Assembly: GCF_000620165.1 (NCBI RefSeq)
Contig: NZ_JHVN01000016.1
Location: 39,024 to 77,293, forward strand
Reading direction: 5' to 3'
Origin: Anoxybacillus tepidamans PS2
GTDB taxonomy: Bacteria; Bacillota; Bacilli; Bacillales; Anoxybacillaceae
Length of the DNA: 38,270 nucleotides
Numbering within the stretch: the first letter of the stretch is position 1; every line of letters begins with the position of its first letter. A program made the position numbers and the translations under genes. The notes under the pieces were generated by a model. That model made no database searches. It saw nothing but the letters and a program-made list of their open reading frames with translations, and was not told the DNA's origin. Positions 32,422 to 38,270 of the stretch are shown one piece after another.

Positions 32422-34248
32422 GTGGAAGGGGTTTATAGCAACGATCAGACGCTCGGTGAGGCGCTGTTCGGTATTTATCAATCCATCATTCATAAGATGG
32501 AGCAAAAGAGAAAAGAATTTCCAATGATACATCACCAAGAGAGCCGTGACAACCTAATTGCCTATTTGTACGCAAAAGAAGCGATGGAAGAGTCTTTTAT
32601 TCGAGCGCTTGAAGATGAAGGGCTCTCATCGCTTTGTGGATATGAATCGCATGTGCTTTCGAGGCTTGAATTATTGCTGCGACATTTGCAACCGTTGCTT
32701 TCTGTAGAAGAGGCAGCCAGAAAAATGACGCGTCAGCAAGCGGAGCAGTTAATCGCCGAGCGGGCGAATGCGGCCTTTGGCGAAGCGCGAAATGAACGAA
32801 AAACGCGCATTATGGTCACGCTAGATGAACAAATGGCTGATCAGACAGAAATGGTTGAGAAACTGCTGCTATGCGGAATGGATATTGCACGAATTAATTG
32901 TGCTCATCATCATCCAGGTGTATGGAAGCAAATCATCGATTGTGTCCGTCAAGCTGAGAGCAACTTGCACACCAAACTGCAATGGGACAAAAAATGCCGT
33001 ATTTATATGGATTTACCAGGACCGAAAATACGAATTAACAGGATTGTTTGCGGCGAACGTCCGTTAAAACTTTCTGTGCCGAAGGACGAATGTGGCAACG
33101 TTATTCAACCGCTCACTGGCTTAGTGTTTGCTGGAGAACTGCCAGTTCTTGATCAACGTGATTTAGCATTTGCGATTGAGGTAGATGCGGGCGAAGAATT
33201 TGTTCTAAATAGGGGCGAGGAATTGTCGTTTAAAGATATGCGCGGTCGGCGAAGAACATTAAAAATTACTGAAATCATTAATCCTATGTGTGCGAAGGTG
33301 GAGCTGTCAAACACAGCGTACCTTCAAGCTGGAACCGTTTTGCGCCACTGTCGCTATCGACTACTTGCCCAATCGGTAGCACCGATTCCATTTAAAGTTC
33401 CGATTCAAAAAGGAACGTCGCTTAAGATCTATTTTCATGAGGCCCATTTACAAGCAGCCGATGCAGATGACGCCATTAAAGTGACGACAACTCTTCCGAG
33501 AGCCTTTCATAATGTTCGGCCCGATCATCGTCTTTATATTGATGATGGGAAAATCTTTGCCGTTGTTGAAAATGTAACAACCGAATATGTCGAAGCGAAA
33601 GTGGTTGCCACTGGAAAAAAAACGCGAATGCTGAAGGAAGGGGCAGGAATCAACCTTCCGGACTCTTTCATTCACTTAAATGTTTCCTCGCTTACCGACC
33701 GTGATTTGGAGTATATTCCATTTATCAGCAAACATGCTGATATTATCGGTCTGTCCTTTGTTCATTCCCCAAAAGACATTGCAAAACTTCATGAAGCTTT
33801 ATTACAACACGGAGCACAGCACACCACCGTAATCGCAAAAATTGAAACGAGAGCAGCGCTTCATAACCTAGCGCGCATTCTGTTAGAAGGTTTAAAACTT
33901 TCCTCATTTGGCGTCATGATTGCCCGCGGGGATTTAGCGATCGAGGTTGGTTTTGAACATATGTCGATCGTGCAACGAGAAATCGTCACGTTATGTCAAG
34001 CAGCGCACATTCCTGTTATTTGGGCCACTCAAGTTTTAGAGAATTTGGCTAAAAAAGGGCTGCCTGCCCGCGCGGAAATATCCGATGTTTCGTTAGGAAG
34101 ACATGCTCAGTGTATTATGCTCAACAAAGGCCCTTATATCGTTGAAGCGGTGGAAATGTTGGCAAAGGTACTAGAAAAGGAAGAAGCTCACCCGAGAAAG
34201 AGGGAAGAAATAGCGGCTCATTACATGGCACAATATGGAATGATCTAG
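32422..34248 (+). CDS. Divergent pyruvate-kinase-like protein
   Basis: 608 residues, GTG start with AGGGGTG eight bases upstream. Residues 1-125 are an added helical domain without known match. About 128-600 follows the pyruvate kinase core: KTRIMVTLD, GMDIARINCAHHHPGVW, YMDLPGPKIRI, then a beta domain, DIIGLSFV, AKIETRAALHNL (catalytic Lys and metal Glu, about 470), MIARGDLAIEV (metal Asp, about 504), WATQVLENLAKKGLPARAEISDV. Catalytic positions look largely kept, but the helix 1 consensus NFSHG is NCAHH, the beta domain is enlarged, and the C-terminal regulatory domain of normal bacterial PykA is absent. It is therefore not the housekeeping enzyme; its substrate is unknown. It may act with the HD-GYP gene 63 bp downstream. 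Confidence 0.75.
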   Translation: MEGVYSNDQTLGEALFGIYQSIIHKMEQKRKEFPMIHHQESRDNLIAYLYAKEAMEESFIRALEDEGLSSLCGYESHVLSRLELLLRHLQPLLSVEEAARKMTRQQAEQLIAERANAAFGEARNERKTRIMVTLDEQMADQTEMVEKLLLCGMDIARINCAHHHPGVWKQIIDCVRQAESNLHTKLQWDKKCRIYMDLPGPKIRINRIVCGERPLKLSVPKDECGNVIQPLTGLVFAGELPVLDQRDLAFAIEVDAGEEFVLNRGEELSFKDMRGRRRTLKITEIINPMCAKVELSNTAYLQAGTVLRHCRYRLLAQSVAPIPFKVPIQKGTSLKIYFHEAHLQAADADDAIKVTTTLPRAFHNVRPDHRLYIDDGKIFAVVENVTTEYVEAKVVATGKKTRMLKEGAGINLPDSFIHLNVSSLTDRDLEYIPFISKHADIIGLSFVHSPKDIAKLHEALLQHGAQHTTVIAKIETRAALHNLARILLEGLKLSSFGVMIARGDLAIEVGFEHMSIVQREIVTLCQAAHIPVIWATQVLENLAKKGLPARAEISDVSLGRHAQCIMLNKGPYIVEAVEMLAKVLEKEEAHPRKREEIAAHYMAQYGMI

Positions 34249-34311
34249 TTTTCTTTGTCCCTATTGGTTATAATAAAGGCCAATTAAGCTAGGATAAAGG
34301 GGATTAAACCA

Positions 34312-35496
34312 ATGATGGCAAACGACCTTGCTTATAAAATCAAGGAATTACGGGAAGTCCATGTGAATGATATTGTTTTGCATCCAATTTATCGACCGGA
34401 TGGGTTATTGTTTGTGAAAAAAGACAAAAAATTAACAGAATCTATAATTGGACATTTACAAAGGCATTTTCCTCCTGATTATCCATTGCTAGTGGTCGAA
34501 TCGGAGGAGAAGCTGCAAGCGTTTCTTAGTTCCAGAGAAGACCATGAAGCTGAACTGTATGAAGTGTTCCAAAAAATGATCGACGTTCATCAAAGTTATA
34601 TGCATGTTCCATTATCGCTGGAATTATACGATGAACAGTTAGCAAGATGGAATAAAGAAGACGGTAAAGAGGAAGCGTTCGTCAAGCAAATCCATCCGCA
34701 TACGTTCATACCGATGGCGGGCATTTTTGAGCAAACATTTGATTCTGCAAGGTTGTTAGACAGATTGCAGCAAATTAATGAACAACTAAACAAAATCATT
34801 TCAAAAGATGAAAGTATTTTTACATTATTTAGTCGGATATCTCAATATCACGATGTGTTAACGGTGCATAGTGTAAATACAACGTGTATTTCATTAATGA
34901 TTGGTGTCGCCCTTGAATTAAGCGATGAAGAATTGATTGAATTAGCGATTGCTACATTATTTGCTGATATCGGATTTACCGAAGTACCCAAAGAAGAATT
35001 TGTTGATTATTTAAACAGTGGGAAGCGGAATGAAGCATTAATTAAAGAACACTTACGCTTGTCGGTGGAAATCATTTCTCAGTCTCCGTTTTGCCGGCGG
35101 AAAGCTATTATGTACGGCATCTTTGATCACCACGAGGAGTATGGGGGAACGGGATTTCCAAATCATAAACAAAAAGACGAGATTCATTTATTTGGGCGCA
35201 TCATCGCAATCGCCCAACTGTACGACGAGCTTGTCGGCGGGTACGTGAGAGAGGAAAGCAGATTATCAGTTGATGCGATTGAGGAAGTATGGAGACAGGC
35301 TGGTTCGAAAATTGACCCGCACATTTTTCGCATTTTTCTTGAAAAGTCCCGCATTTATAAAATCGGGGAGTGGGTGCGTCTATCGAACAACGAGTTAGCG
35401 CAAGTCATCGGCTTTAAAGATTATGTACATTATCCAGTTCACCCGATTGTCAGAAAGCATAATGGACAGATATATGATTTTTCCACAAGGTTATAA
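34312..35496 (+). CDS. HD-GYP domain protein with incomplete metal site
   Basis: 394 residues. The first 150 have no recognised domain; about 170-330 is an HD-GYP fold, the family of c-di-GMP phosphodiesterases. Conserved parts are VHSVNTT (about 186), IKEHLRL, the HHE motif (HHEEYGGTGFP, about 272-282; family DGTGYP) and RIIAIAQLYDEL. The HD dyad itself reads Ala-Asp (LFADIGF, about 218), and the later VADxYDAL aspartate is Gln (AIAQLYDEL). Loss of these ligands argues against normal hydrolysis, so it may be a c-di-GMP binder or a scaffold. AAGGGG lies before the ATG; it is probably co-transcribed with the pyruvate-kinase-like gene and ends at a strong terminator. Confidence 0.82.
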   Translation: MMANDLAYKIKELREVHVNDIVLHPIYRPDGLLFVKKDKKLTESIIGHLQRHFPPDYPLLVVESEEKLQAFLSSREDHEAELYEVFQKMIDVHQSYMHVPLSLELYDEQLARWNKEDGKEEAFVKQIHPHTFIPMAGIFEQTFDSARLLDRLQQINEQLNKIISKDESIFTLFSRISQYHDVLTVHSVNTTCISLMIGVALELSDEELIELAIATLFADIGFTEVPKEEFVDYLNSGKRNEALIKEHLRLSVEIISQSPFCRRKAIMYGIFDHHEEYGGTGFPNHKQKDEIHLFGRIIAIAQLYDELVGGYVREESRLSVDAIEEVWRQAGSKIDPHIFRIFLEKSRIYKIGEWVRLSNNELAQVIGFKDYVHYPVHPIVRKHNGQIYDFSTRL

Positions 35497-35504
35497 AGCA
35501 GACG

Positions 35505-35539
35505 AAAAAGGATAGGTGTCCAACAAGCCTATCCTTTTT
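35505..35539 (+). terminator. Intrinsic terminator of the HD-GYP gene
   Basis: AAAAAGGATAGG (35505-35516) pairs perfectly with CCTATCCTTTTT (35528-35539), with an 11-base loop. Confidence 0.9.
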
Positions 35540-35842
35540 GCATGCTTGCAAACATCTGAAGACAGGTGCGTTGATTATTCCAATAAAAACAAATTGGCAC
35601 GCTTAATTCCTAGCTCTTCCTCCCACCTTGAACCTTAAATATTTTGCCGATGTATTCATTTACCCATTCGCAATGTTTATGTTAAAGCTCGATGTTTCTT
35701 TACAGTAAAATCATGGATGATCGACGCTCCGTGACATCTTAATTTTTATTTCTGAGAAATGGACGTTCGCCCACTCTCTCCGCGTTTGTCTGACATATGT
35801 ATGAAGTGTAAAACATTATGGAAAATGAGGAGGAGCATCAAC
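35540..35842. other. Upstream region of the small Gly/Trp-rich protein gene
   Basis: About 300 bases without a supported gene. It should contain a promoter for the coat-like gene, perhaps read by a mother-cell sigma factor, but no site could be fixed. An open plus-strand frame from 35759 runs into the small gene; it has no ribosome site and is not considered coding. Confidence 0.35.
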
Positions 35843-36073
35843 ATGCATGAATTCAATGTTCAAGATGAAAGAATTTGGGGACGTCCTTGGGGCTGGGGAT
35901 TCCGTCCTTGGGGCTGGGGGTTCCGTCCTTGGGGCTGGGGATTCCGTCCTTGGGGAGGAGGATTTTTCGGTGGCCCATTCTTTGGCGGATTTTTAGGCGG
36001 ATTATTAGGCAGCGCGCTAGTCCCTCCATTTTACGGATACCCATACTATGGTGGATACCCTTTCTACTATTAA
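35843..36073 (+). CDS. Gly/Trp/Tyr-rich small protein, putative spore coat protein
   Basis: 76 residues from the ATG at 35843, preceded by GAGGAGGAG. After a short acidic start come three copies of the heptad RPWGWGF plus a partial fourth, then GGPFFGGFLGGLLGSALVPP and a Tyr/Gly/Pro-rich end (FYGYPYYGGYPFYY). Such aromatic/glycine-rich proteins are typical of spore coats and can crosslink through tyrosine; neighbours are CotF-like coat genes. The middle GGPF..GG..GGLLGSAL segment recurs in the next gene. I cannot name a homologue. Heptads encoded by near-identical 21-bp units could vary in number between strains. Confidence 0.7.
   Translation: MHEFNVQDERIWGRPWGWGFRPWGWGFRPWGWGFRPWGGGFFGGPFFGGFLGGLLGSALVPPFYGYPYYGGYPFYY
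35882..35956 (+). repeat. 21-bp in-frame tandem repeat
   Basis: Units start at 35882, 35903 and 35924, with a partial fourth at 35945. Each begins CGTCCTTGGGGCTGG, and units differ at one position only. Encodes RPWGWGF. Confidence 0.92.
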
Positions 36074-36143
36074 TTGGCTAGTGTGATTTTGTTGGCGGCA
36101 AAGCGCAACGGAATCCCTTTTTCGCCGCGAGAGGAGGATGGAA

Positions 36144-36308
36144 ATGATGCAACAGCATCCGTATGAGACACGTTGGTTTTTCGGTGGCCCGTTTGTTGGC
36201 GGTCTCTTGGGCGGTTTGCTCGGAAGTGCGTTAATTTCACCGCTTTACGGGTACCCAAGACCGTTTCCTCCGTACCCTCCATATCCTTACGGCGGTTACT
36301 GGTACTAA
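36144..36308 (+). CDS. Small coat-like paralogue with shared GGPF/GGLLGSAL module
   Basis: 54 residues. It begins at one of three close in-frame ATGs (36138, 36144, 36147); GAGGAGG lies right before the first, so 36144 has the best spacing. The sequence reads ETRWFFGGPFVGGLLGGLLGSALISPLYGYP and then a Pro/Tyr/Gly-rich end closing in YGGYWY. It shares the central module and YGYP with the gene 70 bp upstream but has no RPWGWGF repeats, so the two arose by duplication with repeat gain or loss. Probably one transcription unit with it, closed by the hairpin at 36315. Function in the coat is inferred from composition and neighbours. Confidence 0.7.
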   Translation: MMQQHPYETRWFFGGPFVGGLLGGLLGSALISPLYGYPRPFPPYPPYPYGGYWY

Positions 36309-36314
36309 CAAACA

Positions 36315-36337
36315 CCCCCGTACACGCAGTACGGGGG
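36315..36337. terminator. Bidirectional terminator between convergent coat genes
   Basis: CCCCCGTAC (36315-36323) and GTACGGGGG (36329-36337), with loop ACGCA. Placed between the two convergent units; T tracts are short on both sides. Confidence 0.75.
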
Positions 36338-36344
36338 ATCATAT

Positions 36345-36677
36345 TTATTGGATACGCTGATTGTATGGGAATTGGTTTGTGTAACCTTGAAACTGTTGGT
36401 ACGCCTGTTGCAGTTTTTGTTGGTCAGCCGGCTCAATTTTATACCAGCCTTTTTTGAACATTAAGTTGTATAGTTCACGCTGGCAATTTTGCGTTTCGGT
36501 AAAAATGTTCAACATATCCTGATACAATTGGTGGTGGCTTGCTTCATGCAAAAATACGCTATAGGAAGTCGTCATATACTTCTCAGTTGCTAATACATCA
36601 TTTAAAAAATCGCGCTCATTCATTTGCGGCGTTTTTGGTACTTGCGTTTCTTGATTTTGAATAGGCTGCTGATTCAT
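36345..36677 (-). CDS. CotF-like spore coat protein
   Basis: 110 residues. A Gln/Pro-rich start is followed by the CotF-family four-helix core: NERDFLNDVLATEKYMTTSYSVFLHEASHHQLYQDMLNIFTE and ELYNLMFKKGWYKIEPAD. B. subtilis YusN and YhcQ are of this type, and yusN adjoins yusM, as here. Good ribosome site (GGGAGG) upstream. It starts 18 bp after the stop of the next CotF-like gene on the same strand, so the two form an operon. Confidence 0.88.
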   Translation of the reverse strand: MNQQPIQNQETQVPKTPQMNERDFLNDVLATEKYMTTSYSVFLHEASHHQLYQDMLNIFTETQNCQRELYNLMFKKGWYKIEPADQQKLQQAYQQFQGYTNQFPYNQRIQ

Positions 36678-36695
36678 CTGTTCTCCCTCCCATTG

Positions 36696-36971
36696 TTATT
36701 GTAGTGATGTTGTCGATTGATTTGTGCTTTGTAAATGCCTTAAAATTTGTTCATAATGACGCTGGTGCATTTGCCCTGCTCTTTCAATGGCCGCGACCAC
36801 CTCTGGATCTTGGCATTGTGATGCAAAGAAATGAGCTTTTTTCATAGCAAGCAAGTTCCATGACATCATATCTGTCAAATAGAGGGCATCTTTTGTGGAA
36901 ATGACTTGTGGCGGTTGCTGCATCGTTGCTTGTTGTTGCATTGATTGCTGTTGCGCTGGTTGTTGTTGCAT
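36696..36971 (-). CDS. CotF-like small spore coat protein
   Basis: 91 residues from the ATG at 36971, where AAAGGAG lies eight bases upstream; an earlier in-frame ATG at 36998 has no such site. The N-terminal 25 residues are mostly Gln/Met/Ala, then a helical CotF-type part: ISTKDALYLTDMMSWNLLAMKKAHFF, DPEVVAAIERAGQMHQRHYEQIL. First gene of a two-gene coat operon on the minus strand, divergent from the proline dehydrogenase gene. Mother-cell expression is expected from the family. Confidence 0.82.
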   Translation of the reverse strand: MQQQPAQQQSMQQQATMQQPPQVISTKDALYLTDMMSWNLLAMKKAHFFASQCQDPEVVAAIERAGQMHQRHYEQILRHLQSTNQSTTSLQ

Positions 36972-37150
36972 TTTATGGTCTCCTTTCGTTCTGTTCATGT
37001 TGTAACATTGGATTCGGTTGTAGATTGTCCGTTTTATGGCAAATTATACATAGGGCGAATTTTGTCGAAAAAAGATATTTAACAATAGAAAAATGTGTTA
37101 AAATCATAATAGACTATATTTGAATGCGTTTTCAGAAATAAGGGGGTAGT

Positions 37151-38071
37151 ATGATGGAGCAGTTGATGCGTGACTTTTTTTTGTTTTTATCAAAAAATAA
37201 AACATTAACAAAACTTGCAAAACGATACGGATTACGCTTCGGTGCTTCCCGCTTTGTGGCAGGGGAAACGATTGAGCAGGCGGCTGAAGTGATCAAACAA
37301 TTAAATAAAAAAGGTCTTGCCGTGACGATCGATTATTTAGGAGAATTTGTCGATAACGAGAGCGAAGCAAATGAAATGGCTGATAATTCGATTGAAGCTA
37401 TTCGCGCAATTGGGCGTGAAAGATTAAACTCTCAGCTGTCGCTAAAAATGACGTCAATGGGGTTAGACATTTCCGATGAACTTGTTATGCGCAATATGCG
37501 CCGGATTTTAGAGGCGGCAAAGGAAAATGGTGTATTTGTCACGATCGATATGGAAGACTACTCACGCTGCCAAAAAACTATTGATATTTTTAAACAATTG
37601 AAAAAAGAATACGATAATGTAGGTACCGTATTACAGGCTTATTTGTACCGCACCGAGGATGATATTGAGGATTTAAAGGATTATCATCCTAATTTGCGAC
37701 TTGTAAAGGGAGCATACAAGGAATCATCGGAAGTCGCATTTCCTGATAAAAAAGACGTTGATGAAAACTTCAAGAAAATTATTAAAATGCATTTGTTAAA
37801 CGGAAACTATACAGCGGTTGCAACGCATGACGACGCGATTATCGAATATACGAAGCAACTGGTGAAAGAATACAATATTCCAAACGACCAATTCGAGTTT
37901 CAAATGTTGTACGGCATCCGTCCGGAGCGCCAAGAACAGCTAGCGCGTGAAGGATATACGATGCGTGTCTATGTACCATACGGAACAGATTGGTACGGCT
38001 ATTTTATGCGCCGCCTTGCCGAACGTCCAGCCAATGTCGCTTTCGTTCTCAAAGGCATGTTCCGGAAATAA
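37151..38071 (+). CDS. Proline dehydrogenase (YusM/PutB-like)
   Basis: 306 residues, the normal size of monofunctional Bacillus proline dehydrogenases. It is a beta/alpha-barrel flavoenzyme that oxidises proline to pyrroline-5-carboxylate and passes electrons to quinone. Signatures include FGASRFVAGETIEQA, LSLKMTSMGLD, FVTIDMEDYSRC, the barrel strand VLQAYLYRTEDD, RLVKGAYKES, and EFQMLYGIRP followed by YVPYGTDWYGYFMRRLAERP, the proline- and FAD-binding end. Two adjacent ATGs (37151, 37154) follow AGGGGG. No pyrroline-5-carboxylate dehydrogenase gene is in the window. The neighbouring coat genes match the yusN-yusM order in B. subtilis. Confidence 0.95.
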   Translation: MMEQLMRDFFLFLSKNKTLTKLAKRYGLRFGASRFVAGETIEQAAEVIKQLNKKGLAVTIDYLGEFVDNESEANEMADNSIEAIRAIGRERLNSQLSLKMTSMGLDISDELVMRNMRRILEAAKENGVFVTIDMEDYSRCQKTIDIFKQLKKEYDNVGTVLQAYLYRTEDDIEDLKDYHPNLRLVKGAYKESSEVAFPDKKDVDENFKKIIKMHLLNGNYTAVATHDDAIIEYTKQLVKEYNIPNDQFEFQMLYGIRPERQEQLAREGYTMRVYVPYGTDWYGYFMRRLAERPANVAFVLKGMFRK

Positions 38072-38074
38072 AGG

Positions 38075-38109
38075 AAAAGGGGTGTCCTGTCGAGAGGGCA
38101 TCCTTTTTT
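38075..38109 (+). terminator. Intrinsic terminator of the proline dehydrogenase gene
   Basis: A GGGGTGTCCT arm (38079-38088) and an AGGGCATCC arm (38095-38103) with G-T pairs, loop GTCGAG, followed by six T. Confidence 0.75.
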
Positions 38110-38208
38110 GTTTATAAAGATTAAGAAAGCATAAAAATTGGCGTGGGCGGCTGAGCTCGCCGCCTTTGCTTTTTAGTGGAATCTAGCTTCGGCGTCTAGC
38201 CGCTCTGG

Positions 38209-38264
38209 CCAAATAACCTTCGCCTTCGGGATGTTTCTCATCCCTCCAGGCGAAGAACATTTGG
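38209..38264. repeat. Nested REP-like palindrome
   Basis: The outer arms are CCAAATAACCTTCGCCT (38209-38225) and AGGCGAAGAACATTTGG (38248-38264), with three central mismatches. An inner stem GGGATG/CATCCC lies at 38228-38245. The GC-rich TAGCTTCGGCGTCTAGC just before it (38184-38200) is of a kind I associate with intergenic repeats in (para)geobacilli. It probably continues beyond the window. Confidence 0.55.
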
Positions 38265-38270
38265 CATACG

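Noticed and set aside
35882-35956. CRISPR-like repeat array
   Set aside because: The 21-bp units are contiguous, without spacers, and in frame with a coding sequence; they are protein-coding tandem repeats.
36070-36342. Minus-strand open frame across the small coat-like gene
   Set aside because: It runs antisense to the shared GGPF/GGLLGSAL module, lacks a ribosome site, and the plus-strand 54-codon gene explains the region.

Overview
The window reads as a chromosomal segment of an endospore-forming Bacillaceae, most likely a thermophile of the Geobacillus / Parageobacillus / Anoxybacillus group. The evidence is a B. subtilis-style type VII secretion (yuk/yue) operon, a tricistronic GerA-type germinant receptor, CotF-like coat proteins beside a YusM-like proline dehydrogenase, a BirA box before bioY, and a REP-like palindrome at the right end of a kind I associate with (para)geobacilli. 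The genus is inference. No rRNA, tRNA, CRISPR array or intact insertion sequence was seen.

Region 1 (about 144-17671) is a type VII secretion (T7SS) and polymorphic-toxin island. On its left is a three-gene effector module: a lipoprotein, a protein with an N-terminal GHSLGG lipase-like domain and a long helical C-terminus, and a small helical protein. This is the reversed architecture known from staphylococcal TslA/TilA/TlaA, where the toxin domain is N-terminal and the immunity gene lies upstream. The core operon follows: esxA/yukE, yukD, yukC/essB, yukBA/essC, yueB/esaA, yueC/essA, with an attenuator-like hairpin after esxA. On the right is an effector of normal polarity: a small WXG-like partner, then a WXG-like/pre-toxin-TG protein with a C-terminal HNH-like toxin, then an immunity gene. 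Behind it lies a graveyard of cassettes: a frameshifted SMI1/KNR4 (SUKH) immunity gene, a broken orphan toxin tip of the DNA/RNA non-specific endonuclease type carried behind a duplicated piece of the resident toxin gene, its YezG-type immunity gene, and an unknown gene.

Region 2 (17955-20187) is a drug-efflux unit: a TetR repressor and a Tet(L)-like MFS transporter, each preceded by a copy of the same 24-bp imperfect palindrome. Region 3 (20401-24319) has a MerR regulator of the CarH type that has lost the B12-binding signature residues but keeps CarH-like operator repeats at its own promoter, divergent from a BirA-controlled bioY-bioD-bioA operon. Region 4 (24324-27437) is a divergent SgrR-like regulator / MFS pair that recalls E. 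coli sgrR-setA.

Region 5 (27735-31424, minus strand) encodes a GerA-family germinant receptor in A-B-C order. Region 6 (31529-35496) carries a DUF2573/YusU-like small protein, a stretch of about 560 bases with no recognisable gene, a divergent pyruvate-kinase-like protein and an HD-GYP protein with degenerate metal ligands. Region 7 (35843-38270) has two tiny Gly/Trp/Tyr-rich proteins that share a module (the second is a 54-codon gene), two CotF-like coat proteins, proline dehydrogenase, and a nested palindrome. All assignments come from reading translated sequence and remembered family motifs; no searches were run.
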